Below, one piece after another: positions 17,408 to 27,261 of a DNA stretch of 64,000 bases. The notes under the pieces are model-generated. The model did not search any database. It saw nothing but the letters and a program-made list of their open reading frames with translations, and had not been told where the DNA came from. The position numbers and the translations under genes are program-made. The stretch spans positions 41,115 through 105,114 of the forward strand of contig NZ_JAAGWG010000019.1 in the NCBI RefSeq assembly GCF_010682065.1. Reading direction: 5' to 3'. This stretch comes from Blastococcus saxobsidens. Lineage in GTDB: Bacteria > Actinomycetota > Actinomycetes > Mycobacteriales > Geodermatophilaceae. Each line of letters begins with the position of its first letter. Position 1 is the stretch's first letter.

Positions 17408-18107
17408 GGGCATAAACCCAGCGTGACAGGATGATTGCGTCGAGTGCGTGAACCACGCCCAACAGCACGATCCCGGCCGCGGCACCGACCACGGCGTCGG
17501 TGACCCAGTGGAAGTCCAGCGACACCATGGCGGCCCCGGTGACGAGCGGCCCGGCGATGCTCAGCCACCAGAAGGTGCGCTGGACCGTGGGCGACAGTCC
17601 GTACTGGACCGCCTGCCACCGGGCCACGCCCCACATGAGGACGGCGTTGGCCACGTGCCCCGACGGGAAGGAGGCGCCGTCGTCGTGGAAGAAGTACGAG
17701 CCGGGGAACGCCGGTGCGGTGCGGCCGGTCCCGTGCTTGATCGCGTAGACCCCAGCCGTCAGCACCGCCACCGCCAGCAGGACCCGGATCGCCGGCACCC
17801 ACGTGCCGCGACGCCAGGCGAGGTAGCCCACCAGCCCGGCGAGGACGACCAGGATCGTCACCCGCCCGCCCACCTGGGTCAGCACCCAGACCAGCGGGTA
17901 CGCGGCGGAGTCCTGCAGCCCCCAGTCGCTGACGACCTCCGACATGCGGAGGTCCATGCGCTCCAGGCGTCCCCGGCTCAGCAGGTCGGCGGTGACCAGC
18001 GCGCCCAGCAGGAGGGCGACGCCGACCAGCCACCACGGCGGCCGGCCGGTGGAGACGACGGGCGGCGATCCGGGCAGATCGACCTCCCGCACTGCTCCCC
18101 TGGTCAC
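17385..18107 (-). CDS. PAP2 superfamily membrane phosphatase
   Basis: 240 residues with about six membrane helices. The three PAP2/acid-phosphatase motifs are present: KHGTGRTAP (motif 1), SFPSGH (motif 2) and SLDFHWVTDAV (motif 3, catalytic His and Asp). The active site should face the outside. Likely substrates are lipid phosphates such as undecaprenyl pyrophosphate or phosphatidate, which the sequence does not distinguish. The downstream secreted protein overlaps its 3' end. Confidence 0.87.
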   Translation of the reverse strand: MTRGAVREVDLPGSPPVVSTGRPPWWLVGVALLLGALVTADLLSRGRLERMDLRMSEVVSDWGLQDSAAYPLVWVLTQVGGRVTILVVLAGLVGYLAWRRGTWVPAIRVLLAVAVLTAGVYAIKHGTGRTAPAFPGSYFFHDDGASFPSGHVANAVLMWGVARWQAVQYGLSPTVQRTFWWLSIAGPLVTGAAMVSLDFHWVTDAVVGAAAGIVLLGVVHALDAIILSRWVYAHEGPGTT

Positions 18108-18165
18108 CGGGCCACCGTACCGGCCCGTGACCGGATCGTGATCCGGCTCCGGGTCGGCGGCGCGC

Positions 18166-19626
18166 TCAGGCGACCGGTGCGGCGAACTCCTCCAGCGCCG
18201 CGGCCAGGGCGCCGTCCACGCGCGCCGTCAGCCGGGTGCCCTCGCCCTCGTGCTGCTCGCTGAGCACCTCGCCGTCCCGGTGCACGCGCGCCACCAGGTC
18301 ACCCCGCTCGTAGGGCACCAGCACGTCGACGTCGACATCGGGGTGCGGCAGCCGCTCGGCGATGAGGGCGCGGAGCTCGTCCATGCCCACGCCGGTGCGG
18401 GCCGAGACCCACACGGCACCCGGGAGGGCCTGGCGCAGGGCGAGGATGTCCTCCTCGTCCATCGCGTCGACCTTGTTCACGACGATGACCTCGGGCACCG
18501 CGGACGCGTCGATCTCCTGGAGCACGATGTGCACCGCGTTGATCTGACCCAGCGGGTCGGGGTCGGAGCCGTCGACGACGTGCAGCAGCAGGTCGGCGGC
18601 GGCCACCTCCTCGAGGGTGGAGCGGAAGGCGTCCACCAGCTGGTGCGGCAGGTGGCGCACGAAGCCGACGGTGTCGGTGAGCGTGAACTCGCGGCCGTCC
18701 GGGCCCTGCGCCCGGCGCACGGTCGGGTCCAGGGTGGCGAACAGCGCGTTCTCCACCAGGACGCCGGCTCCGGTGAGCTGGTTGAGCAGGCTCGACTTGC
18801 CGGCGTTGGTGTAGCCGGCGATGGCCACGCTCGGGGTCGCGTTGCGGTCGCGGCTGTTGCGCTGGGTCGCCCGTGCGGTCGCCATGCCGGCGATCTCGCG
18901 CCGCAACTTGCTCACCCGCGAACGGATTCGGCGACGGTCGGTCTCGATCTTGGTCTCACCGGGACCGCGGGTACCGATACCGCCACCCCCGGCGACCCGG
19001 CCACCGGCCTGCCGGGACATCGACTCACCCCAACCACGCAGCCGCGGCAGCATGTACTGCATCTGGGCGAGCTCGACCTGGGCCTTGCCCTCCCGGCTGG
19101 TGGCGTGCTGGGCGAAGATGTCGAGGATCAGCGCGGTGCGGTCGACGACCTTGACCTTGAGCACCTTCTCCAGCTGGTTGAGCTGGCCGGGGGTCAGCTC
19201 ACCGTCGCAGATCACGGTGTCCGCGCCGGTCGCCGCGACGATGTCGCGGATCTCGTTGGCCTTGCCCGACCCCACGTAGGTGGCGGCGTCCGGCTTGTCC
19301 CGGCGCTGGCTGACCGCCTCCAGGACTTCGGAGCCGGCCGTCTCGGCGAGGGCGGCGAGCTCGGCCAGGGAACGGTCGGCGTCGACCTGCGTCCCCTCGG
19401 TCCAGACGCCCACCAGCACGACCCGCTCGAAGCGGAGCTGCCGGTACTCGACCTCGGTGACGTCGGCGAGCTCGGTGGAGAGACCGGCGACGCGGCGGAG
19501 CGCCCCACGGGCCTCGAGTGCGTAGGAGCCGGTGGAGTCGTCGGGCTCGTCCCACTGCCCGGCGGGGGCAGGGCGGGTCGAGGGGGTCTGCTCGTCGTCG
19601 AGCGGAGCGTCGGCTGCGGTCGTCAT
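18166..19626 (-). CDS. hflX: Ribosome-associated GTPase HflX
   Basis: 486 residues. An N-terminal nucleotide-binding-like domain (about 60-180, YVGSGKANEI) and a helical linker with the glycine-rich GGRVAGGGGIGTRGPGE segment are followed by a TRAFAC GTPase domain: P-loop GYTNAGKSS, G3 DTVGF, G4 NKVD. HflX splits stalled ribosomes after heat or antibiotic stress. The ATG at 19626 matches the usual length; a longer frame to 19845 is not conserved in look. It sits apart from dapF by about 115 bases. Confidence 0.95.
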   Translation of the reverse strand: MTTAADAPLDDEQTPSTRPAPAGQWDEPDDSTGSYALEARGALRRVAGLSTELADVTEVEYRQLRFERVVLVGVWTEGTQVDADRSLAELAALAETAGSEVLEAVSQRRDKPDAATYVGSGKANEIRDIVAATGADTVICDGELTPGQLNQLEKVLKVKVVDRTALILDIFAQHATSREGKAQVELAQMQYMLPRLRGWGESMSRQAGGRVAGGGGIGTRGPGETKIETDRRRIRSRVSKLRREIAGMATARATQRNSRDRNATPSVAIAGYTNAGKSSLLNQLTGAGVLVENALFATLDPTVRRAQGPDGREFTLTDTVGFVRHLPHQLVDAFRSTLEEVAAADLLLHVVDGSDPDPLGQINAVHIVLQEIDASAVPEVIVVNKVDAMDEEDILALRQALPGAVWVSARTGVGMDELRALIAERLPHPDVDVDVLVPYERGDLVARVHRDGEVLSEQHEGEGTRLTARVDGALAAALEEFAAPVA

Positions 19627-19741
19627 CGGGTCCAGCGTGGCACGGTCCCGCGCGCGGGTCACCTGAGTTGTCATCGACGGGTACAACGCACGACACCCCC
19701 CGGACCATCCCGGCGGGGGCGGCCCGGTGGCCGGGGAGCCG

Positions 19742-20614
19742 TCAGGCCGGCAGCCACTCCGGGCAGAGCACGCCGGTTGCCACCAGGACGGCGGGCCCGG
19801 TGAGCACGGTGGTCTCCGGTCCGACCTGCACCGACAGGCGCCCACCGGGGACGTCGACGACGACGGTGCCCTCGCGGTACCCCTCGGCGACGAGCGCCGC
19901 GTAGGCCACCGCGCAGGCGCCGGTGCCGCAGGAGCGGGTCTCCCCCACCCCGCGCTCGAACACCCGCAGCCGCACGTGCGCCGCGGGCTCGACCACGTTG
20001 ACCAGCTCGACGTTCACGCCCTCGGGGAACAGCTCGGGGTCGAAGCGCGGCGGCGTCGTCAGGTCCAGGGTGTCGACGTCCACGTCGGTGATGGCCGCGA
20101 GGTGCGGGTTGCCCATGGAGACGGCGAGACCGTCGAAGGACCGCCCGTCCAGCTGCGCGCTGCCCCGGCCGAACTCGCGGGCCGGGCCCATGTCGACCCA
20201 GTAGCTCCCGTCCGCCGTCGCCCCGACCCGGCGGGGTCCGCCCCGGGTACCGACCAGCAGGCCGTCCGCGCAGGCGGCGCGGTCCACCAGGCCCTCGCCG
20301 ATCAGGGCGTGCAGGAACAGCCGGATGCCGTTGCCGCACATCTCCGCGTAGGAGCCGTCGGCGTTGCGGTGGTCCATGAACCACTCGCAGCGGTCGAGGT
20401 CCTCCCCCAGCACCGCCGGCGCGTCGGGCACGTGCGCGCTGCGGACCAGCCGCAGGACGCCGTCGCCACCGAGCCCGGCCCGGCGGTCGCACAGCCGCCG
20501 GACCACGGCGGCGTCCAGCCGGCCGCCCGCCCACACGGTGCCGTCGGGGTCGGGCAGCACCACGAAGTCGTTCTCGGTGCCGTGCCCGATCAGCACGCGG
20601 GGCGAGGAGGTCAC
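19742..20614 (-). CDS. dapF: Diaminopimelate epimerase
   Basis: 290 residues; converts LL- to meso-diaminopimelate for peptidoglycan and lysine. The two catalytic cysteines are in AEMCGNGIR and RSCGTGA, and GHGTENDFVVL at the start is the usual N-terminal motif. The GTG at 20614 overlaps the miaA stop (GTGA), showing translational coupling in a miaA-dapF unit. Together with dapA at 57589-58485, two steps of the DAP pathway are in the window. Confidence 0.96.
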   Translation of the reverse strand: MTSSPRVLIGHGTENDFVVLPDPDGTVWAGGRLDAAVVRRLCDRRAGLGGDGVLRLVRSAHVPDAPAVLGEDLDRCEWFMDHRNADGSYAEMCGNGIRLFLHALIGEGLVDRAACADGLLVGTRGGPRRVGATADGSYWVDMGPAREFGRGSAQLDGRSFDGLAVSMGNPHLAAITDVDVDTLDLTTPPRFDPELFPEGVNVELVNVVEPAAHVRLRVFERGVGETRSCGTGACAVAYAALVAEGYREGTVVVDVPGGRLSVQVGPETTVLTGPAVLVATGVLCPEWLPA

Positions 20615-21534
20615 GCGCCGATCGTACGGCCGGTGATCACCGCGGCGGCGGCCTCGACCAGGTCGGGCCGGGCGGCGTCGAGCCACGTGGTCGCGGGGTC
20701 CCGCCGGAACCAGGAGCGCTGCCGGCGCACGAACCGGCGAGTGGTGACGACGGTCCGCTCGCGCGCCTCCTCGGCGGTCAGCGTGCCGTCGAACTGCGCC
20801 AGCACCTGCGCGTAGCCGAGCGCGCGCGACGCCGTCGGCCCCTCGCGCAGCCCGTCGGCCGCCAGCGCCGCCACCTCCTCGACGAACCCGGCCGCCCACA
20901 TCCGGTCGACCCGCAGGGCCACCCGCTCGTCGAGCTCGGCCGGTTCCCGGTCCAGGCCGATCGTCACCGCCGGGTAGTGCGGCACCGGCTCGGGCAGCTG
21001 GGCGCGGAACGGCCCGCCGGTCAGCTCGATGACCTCCAGCGCGCGCACGATCCGCCGTCCGTTGCCGGGCAGCACCGCGGTCGCGGCCGCGGGGTCCAGC
21101 CGCGCCAGCCGGGCGTGCAGCTCCCCCGGACCGACGGTCGCCAGCTCCGCCTCCAGGCGGGCGCGGATCGCCGGGTCGGTGCCGGGGAAGTCGAGCTCGT
21201 CGAGGACTGCGCGGACGTAGAGCCCGGAGCCGCCGACGAGGAGGGGCAGCACCCCGGCCGCCCGCAGCCGGTCGATCTCGGCGCGCGCCCGCTGCCGGTA
21301 CTCGACGACCGAGGCCGGCTCGCGGACGTGCCACAGGTCCAGCAGGTGGTGCGGCACCCCACCCCGCTCGGCTCCGTCGGGCTTCGCGGTGCCGATGTCC
21401 ATCCCGCGGTAGAGCTGCATCGAGTCGGCGTTGACCACCTCGCCGCCGAGCCGTTGCGCCAGGGCGACGGCGAGCGCCGTCTTGCCGGTCGCCGTGGGGC
21501 CGACGACGGCGACCACCGGCAGCACGCCGCTCAC
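20611..21534 (-). CDS. miaA: tRNA dimethylallyltransferase
   Basis: 307 residues; transfers dimethylallyl to A37 of tRNAs reading UNN codons. P-loop GPTATGKTALAVALA, substrate segment NADSMQLYRGMDIGTAKP and the anticodon-binding RRFVRRQRSWFRRD are all present. The GTG start overlaps the stop of the upstream gene. MiaB, which acts on the same base next in the pathway, is encoded 2.4 kb away at 23951-25429. Confidence 0.96.
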   Translation of the reverse strand: MSGVLPVVAVVGPTATGKTALAVALAQRLGGEVVNADSMQLYRGMDIGTAKPDGAERGGVPHHLLDLWHVREPASVVEYRQRARAEIDRLRAAGVLPLLVGGSGLYVRAVLDELDFPGTDPAIRARLEAELATVGPGELHARLARLDPAAATAVLPGNGRRIVRALEVIELTGGPFRAQLPEPVPHYPAVTIGLDREPAELDERVALRVDRMWAAGFVEEVAALAADGLREGPTASRALGYAQVLAQFDGTLTAEEARERTVVTTRRFVRRQRSWFRRDPATTWLDAARPDLVEAAAAVITGRTIGA

Positions 21535-22244
21535 GCGACCACCCAGTCGGCCACGAGGTAGCCCACGCCGAACGGGGCCGTGTCGGAGCGCAGCCGCGCC
21601 GTCACGTGCCGCCCCCCGAACGCCTCGCCCACCGCCCGCCAGGTCGGCACCCCGGCGGCCAGCAACCGGCCGCCCTCGTCGGGGTCCAGCGCGGCCAGCG
21701 CCGCGGCGTCCCCGGCGGCCAGCGCCGCCGCCACCGCGGCGTCGAACGGCCCCGCCGCCGGATCCAGGTGGCCCGGCGCCTTTCCCGAGCGGCGTGCGGA
21801 CCCGTCGCCCATCGCCAGCACACCCACGGTCGGCGGCAGGTGGCGCAGCAGCTCCCCCAGGTCGGCCGGCCCCACGCCGACCCTCGTGCCGGCGAAGGAC
21901 GCCTGGTCCAGCAGCCACGCGCCCACCATGTGCTGCAGCGGCAGCGTGCGCCCGCCCGGTCGCACCCAGCCGTCGAGGGGGACGCGGAGGTCGACGCCGT
22001 ACCCGCGCAGGTCGCCGCCGTCACCGGCACCGAAGCGCTCGCCTGCCGCCGGGCCGTCGCCGACGACGACCACGACGTCCGGTGTCGCCTCGAGCAGCGC
22101 GGTGACCGCCTCGGCGCACGCGCTGCGGAGCGCGACGGTCTCCGGAGCCGCCCGGCCCTCCACCGCCGGGAGCAGCAGCGGCGGGCTCGGGCAGAAGGCG
22201 ACGGCGGCCGAGGGACGGGCCCGGCCGTGCGGAACGGTGGTCAC
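21531..22244 (-). CDS. Class III extradiol dioxygenase-like protein of unknown function
   Basis: 237 residues, starting at GTG 22244. It resembles the LigB/class III ring-cleavage dioxygenase fold (AVAFCPSPPLLLPAVEG near the start, VVVVGDGPAAGE, GDGSARRSGKAPGHLDP), but typical His metal ligands are not all evident, so enzymatic activity is doubtful. The same kind of gene sits immediately upstream of miaA in mycobacteria (Rv2728c-like), and here stop and start overlap (GTGA), so it belongs to the miaA-dapF unit. A role connected with tRNA modification is only a positional guess. Confidence 0.7.
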   Translation of the reverse strand: MTTVPHGRARPSAAVAFCPSPPLLLPAVEGRAAPETVALRSACAEAVTALLEATPDVVVVVGDGPAAGERFGAGDGGDLRGYGVDLRVPLDGWVRPGGRTLPLQHMVGAWLLDQASFAGTRVGVGPADLGELLRHLPPTVGVLAMGDGSARRSGKAPGHLDPAAGPFDAAVAAALAAGDAAALAALDPDEGGRLLAAGVPTWRAVGEAFGGRHVTARLRSDTAPFGVGYLVADWVVA

Positions 22245-22284
22245 GGCAGCAGTCTCGCCGATGCGACGTGGGACACTGCCGAAC

Positions 22285-23889
22285 GTGTCGAGCACGGACA
22301 ACCCCGGCACCGGGGTGCAGCAGGAAGCTCCGCCGATTGCGGAGACCCTCGAGACGACCGTCCCGGAGGCGGCGCAGGAGACCGGGAGCCCGGATGCGGT
22401 GACCCCCGCCGCCGGTACGCCGGCGGCGCCCACCCCCGCGGACGCCGCCCTCGCCGACCCCACGGACGGCGCCGCGGAGCCGGACCCGATCCCCGAGGCG
22501 GCTCCGGCCCCTGAGGCGGCTCCGGCCCCTGAGGCGGCTCCGGCCCCTGAGGCGGCTCCGGCGGCCGGGACGGCTCCGGCGCCCAGGCCCATGCCGGGCC
22601 CCGGACCGGGTCCCCGCCCGTCCGCGCCGGCGGCGACCCCCGCCGCGGCGACCCCGACCCCACCGGTCGAGACCGTCGTCAGCGACCCCACGCAGTGGGG
22701 ACGGGTGGACGACGAGGGCACCGTCTACGTGCGCACCGCCGACGGCGAGCGCGCGGTCGGCTCGTGGCAGGCCGGCGACGCCGAGGCGGGGCTGGCCCAC
22801 TACGGCCGTCGCTACGACGACCTCGCCACCGAGGTGTCGCTGCTGGAGGCGCGCCTCAAGGCGCACACCGGCAACCCGGGCGAGATCAAGAACAAGGCCC
22901 AGGAGCTGGCGGAGTCCATCCCCACCGCCACGGCCGTCGGCGACCTCGACGGGCTGGCCGCCCGCGCCCGGGCGATGGTGGAGACCGCGGAGTCCGCCAG
23001 CGCGGAGTACCGCGCCGAGAAGGCCGCCGCCCGCGCCGCGCAGGTCGCCCGCAAGGAGGCGCTGGCCGCCGAAGCAGAGCAGATCGCCGCGGAGTCGACG
23101 GCGTGGAAGGCCTCCGGTGACCGCCTCAAGGCGATCGTCGAGGAGTGGAAGACCATCCGCGGGATCGACCGCAAGACCGACGAGGCGCTGTGGTCGCGGT
23201 TCGCCGCCGCCCGCGACGCCTTCGGTCGCCGTCGGGGCAGCCACTTCGCCCAGCTCGACGCCCAGCGCGGCGAGTCCCGCGGGGCGAAGCAGGAGCTGAT
23301 CAAGGAGGCGCAGCGGCTGGCGTCCTCGACCGACTGGGGCCCGACCAGCGCCGCCATGCGCTCGCTGATGGACCGCTGGAAGGCCATCCCCCGCATCGGC
23401 CGGGACGGCGACGACGACCTGTGGAAGGAGTTCCGGGCCGCCCAGGACGTCTTCTTCAACGCGCGCGCCGAGCAGGATAAGGCCCGCGACGCCGAGCAGG
23501 TGGCCAACCAGCAGGCCAAGGAGGAGCTGCTCGCCGAGGCGGAGAAGCTCGACCCGGCCAAGGACCTGCGCGGCGCCCAGAACGCGCTGCGGAAGATCCA
23601 GGAGCGCTACGACGCGATCGGCCACGTGCCGCGCGGCGCGATGCGCTCGCTGGAGGACCGCATGCAGGCCGTCGAGGAGAAGGTCCGGGGCGCCGCCGAC
23701 GCCGGCCGCGTCCGCGTCGCGCCGGAGAACCCGATGGTCACCTCGATGCGCGCCGCCGTGACCAAGGCCGAGGAGCAGCTGGCCAAGGCCGAGGCGGCCG
23801 GCGACAAGCGCCGGATCGACGAGGCCCGGGCCAACCTCGCCACCCGCCAGGAGTGGCTCGCCGAGGCGGAGAAGTCCGCCCGCCGCTAG
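22285..23889 (+). CDS. DUF349-repeat protein
   Basis: 534 residues. An N-terminal 130-residue Ala/Pro/Glu-rich region includes tandem PAPEAA repeats. The rest is a long alpha-helical, coiled-coil-rich body with several DUF349 units (KAIVEEWKTIRGIDRKTDEALWSRF; RWKAIPRIGRDGDDDLWKEF; RYDAIGHVPRGAMRSLEDRM). DUF349 proteins are common in actinobacteria beside miaA/miaB; their role is unknown. No membrane segment is seen. GTG 22285 is preferred, but ATG 22261 in the same frame is possible. It is divergent from the dioxygenase-like gene. Confidence 0.85.
   Translation: MSSTDNPGTGVQQEAPPIAETLETTVPEAAQETGSPDAVTPAAGTPAAPTPADAALADPTDGAAEPDPIPEAAPAPEAAPAPEAAPAPEAAPAAGTAPAPRPMPGPGPGPRPSAPAATPAAATPTPPVETVVSDPTQWGRVDDEGTVYVRTADGERAVGSWQAGDAEAGLAHYGRRYDDLATEVSLLEARLKAHTGNPGEIKNKAQELAESIPTATAVGDLDGLAARARAMVETAESASAEYRAEKAAARAAQVARKEALAAEAEQIAAESTAWKASGDRLKAIVEEWKTIRGIDRKTDEALWSRFAAARDAFGRRRGSHFAQLDAQRGESRGAKQELIKEAQRLASSTDWGPTSAAMRSLMDRWKAIPRIGRDGDDDLWKEFRAAQDVFFNARAEQDKARDAEQVANQQAKEELLAEAEKLDPAKDLRGAQNALRKIQERYDAIGHVPRGAMRSLEDRMQAVEEKVRGAADAGRVRVAPENPMVTSMRAAVTKAEEQLAKAEAAGDKRRIDEARANLATRQEWLAEAEKSARR
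22495..22560 (+). repeat. 18-bp in-frame tandem repeat in the DUF349 gene
   Basis: GAGGCGGCTCCGGCCCCT is repeated exactly three times at 22495-22548, followed by a 12-base partial copy. Because the period is 18, copy changes keep the frame and add or remove EAAPAP units in a disordered linker. Confidence 0.9.
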
Positions 23890-23902
23890 GTCGAGGTACG
23901 TC

Positions 23903-23935
23903 GAAGGGCCCCGTCCGGATCGGACGGGGCCCTTC
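23903..23935. terminator. Bidirectional terminator between DUF349 and miaB genes
   Basis: A perfect 15-base stem (23903-23917 with 23921-23935) with a GAT loop sits between the convergent stops at 23889 and 23951. Confidence 0.85.
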
Positions 23936-23950
23936 GTCGTTCGCATCGGT

Positions 23951-25429
23951 TCAGCAGCCGGAGGTGACCACCGGCAGCGGGTCGGGGACGCCGACCCGCG
24001 GCATGCCCAGCGAGACGCCCGGCGTCGTCGGCCGGGTGCCGGCCTCGCTCGCGTCGCCGGCGCGCGTGCGCCGGTGGGACAGCAGGGCGCCGTCGGCGAC
24101 GAGGTGGTGCGGCGCGGCCTCGGTGATGACCGTCTCGACGACGTCGCCGGGGCGGACGCCGTCAGCCGCCGTGAAGTGCACGAGCCGGCCGTCGCGCGCG
24201 CGGCCGGACAGCCGGCCGCGCGCGGCGTCCTTGCTGCCCTCCCCCGAGGCGACCAGCAGCTCGACCGTCCGCCCGATGAGCGCGCGGTTCTCGTCCCAGC
24301 TGATCCGGTCCTGCAGCGCGGTCAGCCGCAGGTAGCGCTCCTGGACGACGTCCTTGGGCAGCTGGCCGTCCATCTCGGCGGCCGGCGTCCCGGGGCGCTT
24401 GGAGTACTGGAAGGTGAAGGCGCTGGCGAAGCGGGCCTGGCGGACGACCTCGAGGGTCTGCTGGAAGTCCTCCTCGGTCTCGCCGGGGAAGCCCACGATG
24501 ATGTCGGTGGTGATCGCCGCGTCGGGCATGGCGGCCCGGACCCGGTCGATGATGCCGAGGTAGCGGTCCTGCCGGTAGCCACGGCGCATGCGGCGCAGCA
24601 CGTCGTCCGAACCGCTCTGCAGCGGCATGTGCAGCTGGTGGCAGACCGCGGGGGTCTCGGCCATCGCGTCGATGACGTCGTCGGTGAACTCGCGCGGGTG
24701 CGGGCTGGTGAACCGGATCCGCTCGAGGCCCTCGATCCGGCCGGCGGAGCGCAGCAGGTCGGCGAAGGCGCCGCGGTCGCGGAACTCCACGCCGTAGGCG
24801 TTCACGTTCTGGCCGAGCAGCGTCACCTCGAGCACGCCCTGGTCGACCAGCGCCTGCACCTCGGCCAGGATCTCGCCGGGGCGGCGGTCCTTCTCCTTGC
24901 CGCGCAGCGCCGGGACGATGCAGAACGTGCAGGTGTTGTTGCAGCCGACGCTGATCGAGACCCAGCCGGAGTAGGCGGAGTCCCGCTTGGCCGGCAGGGT
25001 GGACGGGAAGACCTCGAGGGACTCGACGATCTCCACCTGCGCCTCGGCGTTGTGCCGGGCCCGGTCGAGCAGCGCCGGCAGCGAACCGACGTTGTGGGTG
25101 CCGAAGACGACGTCGACCCACGGGGCGCGGCGCACGATCTCGCCGCGGTCCTTCTGCGCCAGGCAGCCGCCGACGGCGATCTGCATGCCCGGGTGGGCGT
25201 CCTTGACCGGGCGCAGGTGGCCGAGGTTGCCGTAGAGGCGGTTGTCGGCGTTCTCCCGCACCGCGCAGGTGTTGAGGACGACGACGTCGGCGTCGTCCCC
25301 CTCGTCCGCGGCGGTGTAGCCGGCGTCCTCCAGCAGGCCGGACAGGCGCTCGGAGTCGTGCACGTTCATCTGGCACCCGTAGGTGCGCACGCGGTAGGTG
25401 CGCACGGGGCTCTCGGCAAGGCTCTCCAT
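23951..25429 (-). CDS. miaB: tRNA-2-methylthio-N6-dimethylallyladenosine synthase
   Basis: 492 residues, ATG 25429. The N-terminal UPF0004 domain has three iron-sulfur cysteines (YGCQMN, NTCAVRE, GGCLAQ). The radical-SAM domain has CNNTCTFC (CX3CX2C), and a C-terminal TRAM domain covers about 375-440. It adds methylthio to i6A37 made by MiaA. The last 45 residues form an extension absent from short homologues. A longer frame to 26374 runs antisense to the DUF2975 gene and was not used. Confidence 0.96.
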   Translation of the reverse strand: MESLAESPVRTYRVRTYGCQMNVHDSERLSGLLEDAGYTAADEGDDADVVVLNTCAVRENADNRLYGNLGHLRPVKDAHPGMQIAVGGCLAQKDRGEIVRRAPWVDVVFGTHNVGSLPALLDRARHNAEAQVEIVESLEVFPSTLPAKRDSAYSGWVSISVGCNNTCTFCIVPALRGKEKDRRPGEILAEVQALVDQGVLEVTLLGQNVNAYGVEFRDRGAFADLLRSAGRIEGLERIRFTSPHPREFTDDVIDAMAETPAVCHQLHMPLQSGSDDVLRRMRRGYRQDRYLGIIDRVRAAMPDAAITTDIIVGFPGETEEDFQQTLEVVRQARFASAFTFQYSKRPGTPAAEMDGQLPKDVVQERYLRLTALQDRISWDENRALIGRTVELLVASGEGSKDAARGRLSGRARDGRLVHFTAADGVRPGDVVETVITEAAPHHLVADGALLSHRRTRAGDASEAGTRPTTPGVSLGMPRVGVPDPLPVVTSGC

Positions 25430-25460
25430 GACAGCTGTGAGGGTACGACCCCGGGGCCCA

Positions 25461-25487
25461 TATCGATTGTCATTGGTATCGATTGTC
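25461..25487 (+). promoter_or_regulatory. Direct-repeat operator candidate before DUF2975/Xre genes
   Basis: TATCGATTGTC occurs at 25461-25471 and again at 25477-25487, a 16-base period, just upstream of the ATG at 25491. The stretch is markedly AT-rich for this DNA. The second copy is where a -10 element should lie for an mRNA starting near the ATG. It is a good candidate for autoregulation by the downstream Xre protein. Confidence 0.6.
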
Positions 25488-25490
25488 GTT

Positions 25491-26129
25491 ATGTTGCCGC
25501 TCATGACGACGAGCCGCCCCTTCCTCGGACGCACCGGGACGAACCTGGGCGCGGCCGTGCTGTTCGTCGTCGCCGGCGTCGCCGCCCTCGTCGCGGTGGT
25601 GCAGCCGATCAACCAGCTCACCCAACCGGGCGGCAGCGTCGTCGTCACCCCGAGCGATCTCACCGGCGACCGGGCCTTCGACCTCCCCGGGCTCCCCGAG
25701 GGGGTCGTCCTGACCGCCGCGGACCCGGACGCCCTGCTCACGGCGTTCGAGCTGCCCGCCGGTCTGCGGGCGCTGACCGAGCTGCCCGCCTCGCTCGGCG
25801 CGATCGCCGTGGCCGTGGGCGCCTGGTTGCTCGCGCGGACGCTGTGGGCCATCCACGACGGGCATCCGTTCGACCGGCGCAACCCCGGCCGGCTGGCCGG
25901 TCTCGCCGCGGCCGTCGTCCTCGGTGGCCTCGTCGTCCCCCTGGCGGAGGGCCTGGTCGCGACCGCCGTGCTGGAGCACCTGGACCTGGCGGGCCCCGAC
26001 TCCCCGCTCGTCCTGCTGAGCACCTCGCTCCCGCTGACACCGATCGGGCTGGCGTTCGCCCTCCTGGCCGCCGCCGAGGCCTTCCGCCGCGGGCGAGCAC
26101 TGGAGGACGAGATCGAGGGGACGGTGTGA
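25491..26129 (+). CDS. DUF2975 family membrane protein
   Basis: 212 residues (208 if the ATG at 25503 is used). Four membrane helices are seen (about 18-38, 105-125, 142-165, 185-203); the helix 2-3 region contains [21 protein letters not shown], the hallmark DUF2975 loop. Such genes are usually followed by a small YozG-like Xre regulator, as here with a four-base overlap. The function is unknown. The upstream direct repeats suggest tight regulation. Confidence 0.8.
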   Translation: MLPLMTTSRPFLGRTGTNLGAAVLFVVAGVAALVAVVQPINQLTQPGGSVVVTPSDLTGDRAFDLPGLPEGVVLTAADPDALLTAFELPAGLRALTELPASLGAIAVAVGAWLLARTLWAIHDGHPFDRRNPGRLAGLAAAVVLGGLVVPLAEGLVATAVLEHLDLAGPDSPLVLLSTSLPLTPIGLAFALLAAAEAFRRGRALEDEIEGTV

Positions 26130-26407
26130 GCCCCCGCAGAGGCGAGCCCGCGCCCGTCGAGGAGATCACCCACCGGGTGGTGTGCCACCTCGACCGGCTC
26201 CTGGACGAGCGGGGCATGACGCTCGTCGAGCTGTCCGAGCGGGTCGGTATCTCGGTGGTCAACCTGTCGGTGCTGAAGAACGCCCGGGCACGGGCCGTCC
26301 GCTTCTCCACCCTCACGGCCGTCTGCGATGCCCTGGCCTGCCAGCCCGGCGATCTCCTCACCGTGCTGCCTCACCCGTCCCCCGATCGGGCACGATCGGG
26401 GTCCTGA
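26126..26407 (+). CDS. Small Xre/YozG-like helix-turn-helix regulator
   Basis: 93 residues, GTG overlapping the DUF2975 stop. The HTH is at about 25-80: [32 protein letters not shown] then [21 protein letters not shown], the compact YozG-type Xre fold where LSVLKN is in the recognition helix. Partner of the DUF2975 protein; likely represses its own operon through the repeats at 25461-25487 (inference). Confidence 0.82.
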   Translation: MSPRRGEPAPVEEITHRVVCHLDRLLDERGMTLVELSERVGISVVNLSVLKNARARAVRFSTLTAVCDALACQPGDLLTVLPHPSPDRARSGS

Positions 26408-26475
26408 ACGCGCTCGGGCAGCCCTTCGTTACGCCTTCGTGATCCCACGGTGCGGGAACCGCGACCTCTCACCCT

Positions 26476-26481
26476 TAGGGT
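26476..26481 (+). promoter_or_regulatory. -10 element for leaderless gluA
   Basis: TAGGGT ends seven bases before the GTG at 26489, so transcription would begin at or next to the start codon. No Shine-Dalgarno is present. No clear -35 was found. Confidence 0.5.
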
Positions 26482-26488
26482 CCCCAGG

Positions 26489-27244
<756 letters not shown>

Positions 27245-27261
27245 ACCGAAGGGATCGCTCC

